The translations under genes were made by a program, and so were the position numbers. Shown in pieces: positions 8,590 through 18,017 of a stretch of 64,000 nucleotides of DNA; position 1 is the first letter of the stretch, and each line of letters starts with the position of its first letter. Source of the stretch: CANLBN01 sp965230205 (GTDB lineage: Bacteria; Pseudomonadota; Gammaproteobacteria; Pseudomonadales; Cellvibrionaceae); NCBI GenBank assembly GCA_965230205.1, contig OZ245996.1, forward strand, positions 434,001-498,000, written 5' to 3'. The notes under the pieces were generated by a model. That model was not told the DNA's origin. It saw only the letters and a list, made by a program, of their open reading frames with translations, and searched no databases.

Positions 8590-9930
8590 ATGTCGTTAAC
8601 CAATAAAATTGCATGGCTAGAAAGCCAGTATCTATACCCTCACCATTTCCAACAACAAGAGCGGTATTTTGAATATACATTGGAGCAACGCTGCGCAGCG
8701 ATTAAACCCTTTATTTATGGCTTTACGCACTTGGAAATTAATCATGCTTTACTCAATGAGAAAAAATTCGCCCTGACGAAAGCCAAGGGGATAATGCCCG
8801 ACGGCTGCTCATTTGATAACTTAGTTAATGCCAGCCAACCATTACCTATTGAAATTCCAGGCCATATTAAAAATCAACTGATTTATCTGGCTTTGCCAAC
8901 CTATCAGCCAGGCTATCAATTTCTAACAACAGATAACAGCAATCAACAAATCGGCCGTTATAAGTTAGAAGAGACCGATGCTTATGATTACAGTAGTAAT
9001 GGCTTGAATACAGAGCGCATCGAAGTTGCTCGCCTACAACTTAGGTTTTTACTTGAAAGCGAAGAGATGGGTGGATTTACCTACTTGCCTATTGCCAGAA
9101 TATTAGAAGTAACACCTGAAAATGCAGTGATATTGGATAAAAATTTTATCCCTCCAATAATCAATATTAAATCGAACGATACAATTGCCTACTACCTTGA
9201 CAATATTAATGGTCTGCTAGAGCAGCGAGGCAACGCTCTATCGGCACGTTTTAAGAGCACAGCAAACAGTGGTGGATCATCAGCTATTGCCGACTTTATG
9301 CTGCTTCAACTTATTAACCGTTACGAACCAAAATTACAGCACCTTGCTGATATCGCTAACGCAACACACCCTGAGTTTTTATACTTTGAACTACTTGGCT
9401 TAATGGGCGAACTGGCAACATTTACAACAGTAGAAAAACGGCCACTACCAGTCCCCAAATATAAACATGATGATCTATATACTTGTTTTCAGCCATTGAT
9501 ACAGAATATAAACATGCACTTGAGCGCGGTATTGGAGCAAACGGCAATCTCAATGCCAATAGAGAAACGCCAATATGGTATTTATGTATCACCGATTTCC
9601 GATAGAAGTTTATTAGATGAGACACGCTTGATCCTTGCAATCAAAGCTCAAATGTCAACTAATGAACTCAAATCATACTTACCTGACCACCTCAAAATTG
9701 GCTCAGTCGACACAATACGAGACCTTGTGAACAACCAGCTTACTGGTGTGACCGTTAGCGCCCTACCTATGGCACCAAGGGAAATTACTTATCACGCCGG
9801 ATATGTCTACTTTGAGTTAGAACAATCCAGCGAGCATTGGCAGAATATCGTCAAATCAGCGGGGTTTGCATTTCATATAGCAGGAGAGCTACCAGAACTT
9901 GATGTCGAGTTTTGGGCTATCAGATCATAA
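8590..9930 (+). CDS. tssK: T6SS baseplate protein TssK
   Basis: A 446-aa baseplate component (usual length about 445) that connects the TssEFG baseplate to the TssLM membrane complex. The N-terminus KIAWLESQYLYPHHFQQQER is the family signature (W..G..L.P.HFQ type). The C-terminal part ending EHWQNIVKSAGFAFHIAGE.P is also typical. ATG has AGGA about 8 nt upstream. The stop overlaps the tssL start by one base (TAATG), so translation is coupled. Confidence 0.97.
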   Translation: MSLTNKIAWLESQYLYPHHFQQQERYFEYTLEQRCAAIKPFIYGFTHLEINHALLNEKKFALTKAKGIMPDGCSFDNLVNASQPLPIEIPGHIKNQLIYLALPTYQPGYQFLTTDNSNQQIGRYKLEETDAYDYSSNGLNTERIEVARLQLRFLLESEEMGGFTYLPIARILEVTPENAVILDKNFIPPIINIKSNDTIAYYLDNINGLLEQRGNALSARFKSTANSGGSSAIADFMLLQLINRYEPKLQHLADIANATHPEFLYFELLGLMGELATFTTVEKRPLPVPKYKHDDLYTCFQPLIQNINMHLSAVLEQTAISMPIEKRQYGIYVSPISDRSLLDETRLILAIKAQMSTNELKSYLPDHLKIGSVDTIRDLVNNQLTGVTVSALPMAPREITYHAGYVYFELEQSSEHWQNIVKSAGFAFHIAGELPELDVEFWAIRS

Positions 9931-11336
9931 TGAGTGATATTGATAAAACGATTATAAAACCACGGCCAGGTCAGGCACCTGCTGCCGACGATAAAACAGT
10001 CATAAAGCCACGGCCTGCAGGTAATAATGTCGACCAAGACAAAACTATTATCACCCCACGCCGAAAAACCGGTGGTCCTACGACATTTTCTGCTGGCCAT
10101 GGCATTACTCCAGAAAACAGCGGCAACAAACCCTCTCGCCGCCATGGCATTAGCGATATACAACAGCAGTCTATTTATGATCTGCCAGGACTTCCAAACC
10201 TTGTAAGAGATGCCTCACCATTGCTTTCCATTATATCCCAACTCAAACAATTGGATGGCACCATTGCAGTTGAAGAATTACGTCGACACATCAGCAACCT
10301 CATTAATACATTTACAGAAACAGCCAGTAAAAACCAGACCGATAGAGAAGTTGTTAGGAAAGCCTCTTATGCATTATGCGCTTCTATTGACGAAGCTATC
10401 TTAAATACTCCTTGGGGAGAAAATAGTGCATGGAGTCAAAAGCCATTACTGAGTATCTTTCACCACGAAACCTATGGCGGCGAAAAATTTTACGCCATGC
10501 TTGATGATGAAGTGAACGATGATGTAAAGCACTATGATTTAATCGAGCTACTCTATATGTGCTTGTCACTAGGCTTTTTAGGAAAATTACGTATTGACCA
10601 GCACGGCCAAATAAAAGCAGAAAAAATTCGAGCAAACACCTATCAAGTATTAATTAGAAACCGCAATCGATTCAGACGTCAACTATCGACTAATGCTGAA
10701 CCGATCACTACTGAAAAAAACAAATTAACTAGCTTTTTACCCATTTGGCTATTAGCATTATTCTTAACGTTGGCGGCCTTCTGGATATATAATCACTGGC
10801 TACTGGAGTTAAATAAACAATCAGATGCTGTCGTTACTGAATTAGCCAAACTAATACCTATTAAAAAAGAAGAAACTCTCCCCGAAGGACAAATAAGAAA
10901 AGAAATTCTATTATTGCGCCAACTGCTTGAACAGGAAATTGACCGTAATGTATTATCGGTCAACGATTATCGAAACCGCAGCGCCGTCGTTTTACAATCC
11001 AACGAACTATTCCCGTCAGGCAGTGCTGATATCAATAAGGCGTTCTACCCCATACTCGATAAAATATCCAAAGCATTAGAATCGATCCCCGGACAAATTA
11101 TTGTTTCAGGGCATACCGACAACATTGCCATTCGAACAGCTCGTTATCCATCTAACTGGCATCTTTCCCTTGCCAGAGCCAGTGCTGTTGGAAAATATAT
11201 GAGTTCATCTGCTGACTTAAAGGCCCGACTATTACCTGAAGGCAGAGGCGATAGCGAGCCTGTCGCTGATAACAGTACCAGCGAAGGACGTGCACAAAAT
11301 CGTCGAGTAAAAATAGAGCTTTTCTATAACGAATGA
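9930..11336 (+). CDS. tssL: T6SS inner-membrane protein TssL (DotU domain plus OmpA-like domain)
   Basis: A 468-aa evolved TssL. Order: an N-terminal Pro-rich segment with three copies of DKT(I/V)I(K/T)PR whose Thr residues fall at 7, 23 and 39, exactly 16 apart; a cytoplasmic DotU domain (about 75-250; ASYALCASIDEAILNTPWGE, SIFHHETYGGEKFY); one transmembrane helix (about 267-288); and a periplasmic OmpA-like peptidoglycan-binding domain (about 345-468; GHTDN, LSLARASAV, GRGDSEP, NRRVKIEL). I chose ATG 9930 (TAATG overlap with tssK) over an upstream TTG at 9912. The N-terminal Thr residues resemble the PpkA site of Agrobacterium TssL, which recruits Fha; this is inference. Confidence 0.95.
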   Translation: MSDIDKTIIKPRPGQAPAADDKTVIKPRPAGNNVDQDKTIITPRRKTGGPTTFSAGHGITPENSGNKPSRRHGISDIQQQSIYDLPGLPNLVRDASPLLSIISQLKQLDGTIAVEELRRHISNLINTFTETASKNQTDREVVRKASYALCASIDEAILNTPWGENSAWSQKPLLSIFHHETYGGEKFYAMLDDEVNDDVKHYDLIELLYMCLSLGFLGKLRIDQHGQIKAEKIRANTYQVLIRNRNRFRRQLSTNAEPITTEKNKLTSFLPIWLLALFLTLAAFWIYNHWLLELNKQSDAVVTELAKLIPIKKEETLPEGQIRKEILLLRQLLEQEIDRNVLSVNDYRNRSAVVLQSNELFPSGSADINKAFYPILDKISKALESIPGQIIVSGHTDNIAIRTARYPSNWHLSLARASAVGKYMSSSADLKARLLPEGRGDSEPVADNSTSEGRAQNRRVKIELFYNE

Positions 11337-11480
11337 TTGCTACATGTTAAACAACAATCATTCCAACAAAACCGCTGTGAAGATTAAAGGAACAGCTAAG
11401 CATTAATAAACACTGGCTTAGCGTCATTAAACAATCACATAAATATCGAAATGGAATGCTTTTACTAAAGCAGTAAAAAA

Positions 11481-14400
11481 ATGAAACGATTTTTTAAATT
11501 TATCACCCAAACATGGCTCCTATCACTAATCGGCATTATATTATTGTCGTTAATTATATGGTTTATAGGGCCATTAATTGCTATCGCTGAATACAAACCA
11601 CTCATATCAGAGATTGTTCGACTTATTATTATTTTTGTTTTATTAATCGCCTGGGGATTAAACAACCTGCGCACCAGCAAAAAAAAACCTAAGCAAGACA
11701 AAGAAATTGCAAAAGACATCATCGAGAACAATAAAAAAATCACCATTGAAACCCAAAACCCAGATGAAAAAATCATTGCTGAACGTTTTAATGAAGCAAT
11801 CAAGACTCTCCAATCTACAAAATATGGCAAAAGAGGAAAGCTATATACCCTACCCTGGTATGTAATCATCGGCCTGCCTGGCTCAGGCAAAACAACAGCA
11901 TTGAAAAACTCAGGCTTACAATTCCCACTGCACAGCAAGTTTGGTGACGAACCAATACAAGGGGCTGGAGGAACACGTTATTGCGATTGGTGGTTTACCA
12001 ATGAAGCAATCATGATCGACACTGCGGGCCGCTATACTGCACAAGATGACACACAAAAAACAGAATCAAAGTCCTGGCTTGGATTTTTAAACATTCTAAA
12101 AAAAGGCCGCTCGAAAAGACCTCTCAATGGCATTATTGTCACCATTAGCTTGCAAGATATCTTAACAAAAACCAATACGCAAAAAAGCTTACATGCTACA
12201 TCTATAAAGCAACGCATTCAGGAACTTAACCATCAATTAAATATGGAACTACCTGTGTATGTCATGCTGACTAAGGCAGACACCATTGCCGGTTTTACTA
12301 CTTTTTTTGATGATTTAGAACAAGAAGACAGAGAGCAAGTATGGGGATTTAATTTCCCTAATAAGAAAATTGAAAGAGATACTGAATTCAAAGAATATTT
12401 TGACAAAGAATATTCACAACTAATGGAAGGCATCAGTAATCGGGTACTCTATCTACTCGACCATGAAAAAACACAGAACAGACGCAACCTGATTCATCAA
12501 TTCCCTCATCAGATGAATGGGCTTAAACCCCTATTGTCAGAGTTTTTAAATAATATCTTCACACCCAATCAATTTGAAACGCCTCTAATCATTCGAGGCA
12601 TGTATTTTATGAGCAGCACCCAATCGAATATGGGGTCTCAGTGGGTATCAGGCAGCCTTCCAACAGAAAGGCTCCATAACCCTATCGATCAGGTTACAAC
12701 AGAGCCAAAAACATTTTTTGTTCACGACCTACTCAAAAACGTTATTTTTAAAGAAGCTAATCTGGCTAATATAAATTCTCGTTCCAGACGCCGCTTCAAA
12801 TGGGCTTACTGGTCACTAATCACTGCAACAGTTTTTGCCTTCTCAGGCAGCGTATTTGTATGGCAAAACAGCTTGTCACTCAACCGTAATTACATAAGCC
12901 AACTGCAAGAAGAAATTAATGAATATCTGACTGAGACAGATGGTGGTTTAATCGACAGCAGAAACTGGCTATCACTTGCTAATGGCTTAAATCATTTACG
13001 CGATTTAACAACAGGATTTGTAGAAGGCAGTGACAACTATCCAATGGAGCAAGGCGCAGGCTTGTATCAAGGGCACAAACTAGGTTCTGAAGCATCGATT
13101 ACCTATAAAAAAGCGTTACACGCTTTCTTAATGGAAGATATTGGCTCCCTTTTAGCTAAACAAATATCCAATGCTAAAAATGATGAACACTTATACGAAT
13201 CATTAAAATTTTACCTGATGCTTTATAACCCAGATAAAATGGAAAAAGAAACCTTTAGCGTCTGGACAAATATTTTATTACAACGAGAAATAGCTGGCGA
13301 AGAAAATAAAATATTACGCAACCATCTGCTTGGTCATTTGACAACGGCTATTGATGAAAATGTATCCCCAGCACCAATTGATAAACTGTTAGTCAGCGAG
13401 GCTAGAGAAACTCTCGTTTTAACGCCATTAGATTTAAGACTCTACAGACGTTTAAAAAACGACTATCAAAAGACTAATCCAGGCGAATTTAAACTCAGTG
13501 ATATTTTGGGCAAAAAGGGAGAGTATATTTTTTATCGAGAAAGTGGTGAACCACTAACTCAGGGAATCCCTAACCTTTTTACTTACAATGGATTTCATGC
13601 TGGCTACAACATTCAGAATAAAAAATTAGCTGAGCGCTTAGCTAGCGAACAATGGATCTATGGCGACAGCTTACCTGACGACCTTTCTGAAGAGAAAATA
13701 AAAGGCATCACTGCAAAAGTCGATGACTATTACTTTGAAGAATATATTAATTACTGGCAGTCATTACTTGAAGACATCCGTATCAAGTCGTTTCGTAGTG
13801 TGAATCAAGGACAAGCCGTTCTTAGGCTACTGGCTAGCTCAGAAAAACCGCTGATCAAAGTATTACAAACGATTCGTAAAAATACAGCATTGAGTGAAGC
13901 ACCAGGCGTTTCTGGTGAGAAAAAAGAAGCCATAGGCCAACTGGCTGAAGAGTTTGCCTCATCAGAAAAAAGCCGTTTGGAAAGACTCGTCCCCATCACC
14001 TCTCTAGGGCCTGATATTCAATTACCTGGGTACCAAGTCACCGATGCTTTCGAGTCTTTTAACCAATATGCTCAAGTAGATGATGGCTTACCGCTACAGC
14101 AGCTACAACAATCTCTGGATCAACTCAACAACCACTTTAGCGTATTAGCAAATGCTGGAAATATTAAAGAAGCTGCATTTTCTGCCAGTTTAAACGCGGA
14201 ATCAGGTAGCGATCCTATCTTGGCGGTCAAACGCTCTGTAGCTGAGGCTCAACCGGATGTACGTCTTTGGTTTGAGAAAATCGCGAATAATGCCAACACA
14301 GTCACCGCCGCCGCCGCAAAAGGTCATGTCAATAATACCTGGAAAGCCGATGTGTTTAGCTTTTATGAAAAAGCCATTAAAGGGCGCTACCCTGTTGATA

Positions 14401-15014
14401 CCGATAGCAAACAGGAAATTAAGCTCAGTGATTTCGCTGCATTCTTTGGCCCTTCTGGCGTATTACAGACCTATTTTGATAGCAACTTAAAGCCCTTTGT
14501 CGATCAAAGCCGAAAAAGATGGCGCTGGAAAAGTAATATTGGCATTTCAAATAAACGACTGAGAATCTTTCAACAAGCGGACACTATTCAAAAAATGTTT
14601 TTTGAAAAAGGTTCAGATGCACCGAAAGTGAATTTCGTATTGAAACCCTTAGCTCTCGATAAAGTCACTACCGGTGTACTGCTCGAAACAGGAGGCCAGT
14701 CTGTTAATTATAATCATGGCCCGCTTCGCGCAAAAAAATTAGTGTGGCCCGGAAATTCAACTGCACACTCCAAAATTATATTTACTTTAGCCAGTAAAGG
14801 AACACCGGTTAGCTCTCGTACAGAAGGTGAATGGGCATGGTTTCGACTATTGGACCAGCATGCTGCCATTACGCCTCAAAAAAAGACTGACAGCCTACAG
14901 TTATTATTCAATGTCAGAGATATCAAAGCGGAATACCAACTCAAGCCACAAAGTAGTTTTAATCCTTTTACCAGCAACGCTATTAAAAACTTTAAGATCC
15001 CTTCGCGATTATGA
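11481..15014 (+). CDS. tssM: T6SS inner-membrane ATPase-like protein TssM (IcmF)
   Basis: A 1177-aa IcmF-family protein (usual length 1100-1300). It has two N-terminal transmembrane helices (about 11-30 and 43-60), a cytoplasmic NTPase domain with Walker A GLPGSGKTTA (131-140) and DTAGRY, a third transmembrane helix (about 442-464), and a long periplasmic part ending in the TssJ-binding beta domain (GEWAWFRLLD). It spans the envelope with TssL and TssJ. A 144-nt gap after tssL has no gene. The Shine-Dalgarno is weak. It overlaps tagF by 4 nt (ATGA). Confidence 0.97.
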   Translation: MKRFFKFITQTWLLSLIGIILLSLIIWFIGPLIAIAEYKPLISEIVRLIIIFVLLIAWGLNNLRTSKKKPKQDKEIAKDIIENNKKITIETQNPDEKIIAERFNEAIKTLQSTKYGKRGKLYTLPWYVIIGLPGSGKTTALKNSGLQFPLHSKFGDEPIQGAGGTRYCDWWFTNEAIMIDTAGRYTAQDDTQKTESKSWLGFLNILKKGRSKRPLNGIIVTISLQDILTKTNTQKSLHATSIKQRIQELNHQLNMELPVYVMLTKADTIAGFTTFFDDLEQEDREQVWGFNFPNKKIERDTEFKEYFDKEYSQLMEGISNRVLYLLDHEKTQNRRNLIHQFPHQMNGLKPLLSEFLNNIFTPNQFETPLIIRGMYFMSSTQSNMGSQWVSGSLPTERLHNPIDQVTTEPKTFFVHDLLKNVIFKEANLANINSRSRRRFKWAYWSLITATVFAFSGSVFVWQNSLSLNRNYISQLQEEINEYLTETDGGLIDSRNWLSLANGLNHLRDLTTGFVEGSDNYPMEQGAGLYQGHKLGSEASITYKKALHAFLMEDIGSLLAKQISNAKNDEHLYESLKFYLMLYNPDKMEKETFSVWTNILLQREIAGEENKILRNHLLGHLTTAIDENVSPAPIDKLLVSEARETLVLTPLDLRLYRRLKNDYQKTNPGEFKLSDILGKKGEYIFYRESGEPLTQGIPNLFTYNGFHAGYNIQNKKLAERLASEQWIYGDSLPDDLSEEKIKGITAKVDDYYFEEYINYWQSLLEDIRIKSFRSVNQGQAVLRLLASSEKPLIKVLQTIRKNTALSEAPGVSGEKKEAIGQLAEEFASSEKSRLERLVPITSLGPDIQLPGYQVTDAFESFNQYAQVDDGLPLQQLQQSLDQLNNHFSVLANAGNIKEAAFSASLNAESGSDPILAVKRSVAEAQPDVRLWFEKIANNANTVTAAAAKGHVNNTWKADVFSFYEKAIKGRYPVDTDSKQEIKLSDFAAFFGPSGVLQTYFDSNLKPFVDQSRKRWRWKSNIGISNKRLRIFQQADTIQKMFFEKGSDAPKVNFVLKPLALDKVTTGVLLETGGQSVNYNHGPLRAKKLVWPGNSTAHSKIIFTLASKGTPVSSRTEGEWAWFRLLDQHAAITPQKKTDSLQLLFNVRDIKAEYQLKPQSSFNPFTSNAIKNFKIPSRL

Positions 15015-15757
15015 ATGCCAAACAAGAGCTTTGTGGGTTATTCGGAAAAATACCCCAACAATCAGATTTTGTTAACCACCATCTGCCCGAGTCCTTTATC
15101 GAACACTGGCACCATTGGTTGCAATCGTCTTTAAGTATTAGCCGCGAACAATTAGGCGAGCAATGGTTAGAGCGTTATATTATTAGCCCGGTATGGCACT
15201 TTGCTATCATGCCCAATATTGCTTATGAAAAAAGTATTTTAGGCGTCCTAATTCCCTGCGTAGATGAAGTTGGACGCTACTTTCCTTTAACCATTGCCCA
15301 TACAGGAAACCACGATTGCTGGTCGGCCTATTTATATGGTCAACAATGGTATGACGACATAGAAAAAGTCGCATTAATGTCTCTTGCTGATGATACAAGT
15401 TACAGTACAATCATTGGCGAGCTAGAGTCATTAGCCACACCAGAGCTAGAACCACTACCCTCTTATACCACGAAGTCTTCAGGCCATGCATTTAAGGGCA
15501 ACCAAATAGTGACACAAACACCAGAGCAAGCTAGAAATGATTTGGCGCTCAGCCTATTACCCAAAACGATTCAAAAACAATATGGTAATCATAGCCTATG
15601 GTGGACAAAAGGTTCAGAAACCATTGATGGTTGCCTTGCTATAAGTTCAAATCTGCCCGACCCTGGGCAATTTGCCGCGATGCTAGATGGGGATTGGCGA
15701 AAGTGGGGCTGGGCAGAAGAAGTCATTATTGATAATAAACAACACTCTGAAAGTTAA
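15011..15757 (+). CDS. tagF: T6SS post-translational regulator TagF
   Basis: A 248-aa TagF-family protein, recognised from the N-terminal LCGLFGKIPQQSDFVNHHLP and the block LIPCVDEVGRYFPLTIA. In Pseudomonas and Agrobacterium TagF represses secretion post-translationally, by acting on the Fha protein. It starts inside the end of tssM (ATGA) and precedes pppA by 34 nt. Together with the kinase, phosphatase and FHA protein it completes the threonine-phosphorylation regulatory set. Confidence 0.92.
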   Translation: MNAKQELCGLFGKIPQQSDFVNHHLPESFIEHWHHWLQSSLSISREQLGEQWLERYIISPVWHFAIMPNIAYEKSILGVLIPCVDEVGRYFPLTIAHTGNHDCWSAYLYGQQWYDDIEKVALMSLADDTSYSTIIGELESLATPELEPLPSYTTKSSGHAFKGNQIVTQTPEQARNDLALSLLPKTIQKQYGNHSLWWTKGSETIDGCLAISSNLPDPGQFAAMLDGDWRKWGWAEEVIIDNKQHSES

Positions 15758-15791
15758 ATAACTATAAAACTAAACGTATTGAGAATTAATA

Positions 15792-16517
15792 ATGCCTGTT
15801 ATCTCTCACACAATTACTCATGTCGGGACAAAACGAGAAATCAATGAAGACGCTGTACTCAGTCATCTTGATGCTGGCGTATGGGCTGTTGCCGATGGTA
15901 TGGGTGGCCACCAGGGCGGGGACTTTGCCAGCCAATGCCTAATTGAACACCTTTCTCGTGCCTGTGACCAATATAAAGGCAATTATTTAGTTCAGCGCAT
16001 TAAACAAATTATTACGAATGCACACCTATCAATATTTGAGCACTCACAACGAATACCAGAACAGCCCATTATTGGCTCAACTATTGTGGTACTGGCCTTA
16101 GAAGCGGATAATTTTCATTGCTTTTGGTCTGGCGATAGTCGCTGCTACCTACTGAGAGACAATGAACTTAATGTGCTGACTACTGATCACACAGAAGCGC
16201 AGGAGATGTTGGCATGTGGCGGATCATCAACAATGATGTCACAAGCCGAAATAATACAGGCTGAAAACACACTGGTACATGCTATTGGTATCGATAATCA
16301 ACCACCTCATATTGACTATATCAGTGGTCACATCTATGAAAATGACCGCTTTTTTCTGTGCAGTGATGGCATCAATAAAATCTATAATGACGATGAAATT
16401 AGTCATCGCTTAGTGGATGGAACCGCAGACGCTATTAACAATGCGTTTTTAAATGATGCATTGGGTATTAATAATGTACCCGATAACCTAAGCAGTATTA
16501 TTGTCTCAATTGAATAA
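15792..16517 (+). CDS. pppA: T6SS PP2C-type protein phosphatase PppA
   Basis: A 241-aa PP2C Ser/Thr phosphatase. Metal-binding motifs are visible: REINEDAV near the N-terminus, VADGMGGHQGG, FWSGDSRCYLL, LTTDHT and FLCSDGI. It reverses PpkA phosphorylation, switching firing off or resetting it. It follows tagF closely. The length is normal for a single PP2C domain. Confidence 0.95.
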   Translation: MPVISHTITHVGTKREINEDAVLSHLDAGVWAVADGMGGHQGGDFASQCLIEHLSRACDQYKGNYLVQRIKQIITNAHLSIFEHSQRIPEQPIIGSTIVVLALEADNFHCFWSGDSRCYLLRDNELNVLTTDHTEAQEMLACGGSSTMMSQAEIIQAENTLVHAIGIDNQPPHIDYISGHIYENDRFFLCSDGINKIYNDDEISHRLVDGTADAINNAFLNDALGINNVPDNLSSIIVSIE

Positions 16518-16567
16518 CATCATATAACTCACCACCTTTACATCTTTAACATAAGGCAAACTACCTA

Positions 16568-17428
16568 TTGGATTCATCGCAGATTGCTATCAGCTTACAA
16601 GTCACGATATTTCTTGTTGCTGCCATTGTTAAATACACTGATCGAAATAACATCGTATGGCATAAACTTGATCGACTGGATATTTGTGCAACAACCTTTA
16701 TTGCTGGAAATGCAATACTTCAAACTTATGACATTATTGGATTGTTATCTTCGATATGCCTAATGACACTTGCCAAGGCATCAAGCCTGTTAACTGGCAA
16801 AAGGCGCCTATTCGCTTTACTCGCTACATCAATCGTCTCTCTATCGCTAGCCATTCATTTGATACCGGGCTTTCATCAATTTTTAGTATTCGAAGAAGTC
16901 ATATCAAACAACAACCTATTATTTAGCTTGTATTTAAAATTAGATAAAGCAAGTGTTGGTATTTTATTGTTTATTTATTTGGTTCCTAATCGAACATTAA
17001 AACTGCAAAAACAATGGGTACTAACGGCTATTCTATCGCCATTATTCATTGTTATCGTTGCTTTAACTATTGGCTTTCAGCTGGATATTAAATATGGCTA
17101 TTACTTATTATGGTTTTTATCCATTAATTTATTAGTCACTTGTTTAGCTGAGGAAATATTTTTCAGAAAAATAATACAAGAAAGCGCAATAGAAATATTA
17201 CCTAAAACTCACGTGGGTACGATACTAAGCATAGTCGCTGTTAGCTACCTATTTAGCTTGGCTCACGGTATATCTATACCAAGTTCACCAACTGCCCTAT
17301 TATATATGATGGCTAGCCTTTTATACGCTTGGGTTTATCAAAAAACTCGCTCAGTCGAACTGTCTATTATGGCTCACTTTTCAATGAATATCAGTCATAT
17401 TGTTTTATTACCCTACCCCTTATTTTAG
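16568..17428 (+). CDS. CPBP-family intramembrane protease at the end of the T6SS operon
   Basis: A 286-aa integral membrane protein with about eight hydrophobic segments. The CPBP (CAAX protease and bacteriocin-processing, Abi) motifs are intact: EE-x3-R at Glu195/Glu196/Arg200 (AEEIFFRK), F-x3-H ending at His233 (FSLAHG) and H-x3-N at His270/Asn274. The frame opens with TTG at 16568 (AAGG about 10 nt upstream), only 50 nt after pppA, so it probably belongs to the same transcript. This family is not a standard T6SS component. A role in processing a T6SS membrane protein or in self-protection is speculation. Confidence 0.8.
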   Translation: MDSSQIAISLQVTIFLVAAIVKYTDRNNIVWHKLDRLDICATTFIAGNAILQTYDIIGLLSSICLMTLAKASSLLTGKRRLFALLATSIVSLSLAIHLIPGFHQFLVFEEVISNNNLLFSLYLKLDKASVGILLFIYLVPNRTLKLQKQWVLTAILSPLFIVIVALTIGFQLDIKYGYYLLWFLSINLLVTCLAEEIFFRKIIQESAIEILPKTHVGTILSIVAVSYLFSLAHGISIPSSPTALLYMMASLLYAWVYQKTRSVELSIMAHFSMNISHIVLLPYPLF

Positions 17429-17457
17429 ATAGCAGGAATAATAACAAAGCAATAAAG

Positions 17458-17934
17458 TCAGGTATCCGAGTAATCTTTATTTAAAAATTGATAAAACTCA
17501 TCCACTTTATTTTTATCTTTTGTCGATATGCAAATATAGGTAGGGTTTTCAGAATGCCATAAATCCGTCAAAGCCAAATTGTAAGGTTCTAGTTGTGCAT
17601 TAAAATATTTAATAAAATTCTCATAGGGATAAGCATCATACCCCTCTTTAGAACCGTTATTATCAAAACCTATAACCTCACCTTCATCGTCATATAATCC
17701 ATCATCACTAACGGAAGCACCCGCTTGTTTTATCAGCGAAAGATCATTGATTTCATCGATATTAAATTGGCATTTCTCAACGCTGAAACCGATATCATGC
17801 GTTAGTATCACTTTATAAAACCAATCGACTAATGAATCATCCCATTCACCACCTAAATTATCATAAGATGGTTTGTTGTAACCGGGGATCAAACCTTCAA
17901 AGTGGGATACCATTTCCTTAATGACATCAGACAT
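17458..17934 (-). CDS. Uncharacterised acidic small protein, possible immunity protein
   Basis: A 158-aa acidic soluble protein I do not recognise. The start ATG has AGGAG 6-7 nt upstream. Its size, acidity and position (last gene of the leftward vgrG-PAAR-nuclease-DUF3396 series, 83 nt after it) fit an additional or orphan immunity protein; this is inference. It converges on the CPBP gene. Confidence 0.6.
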   Translation of the reverse strand: MSDVIKEMVSHFEGLIPGYNKPSYDNLGGEWDDSLVDWFYKVILTHDIGFSVEKCQFNIDEINDLSLIKQAGASVSDDGLYDDEGEVIGFDNNGSKEGYDAYPYENFIKYFNAQLEPYNLALTDLWHSENPTYICISTKDKNKVDEFYQFLNKDYSDT

Positions 17935-18017
17935 TTATCACTCCTAAATATTTCACCTCGCTAAGCCAGACATATGTCACTAGCACTATCCATGACTTTA
18001 GAGACCTTGATACCAAT

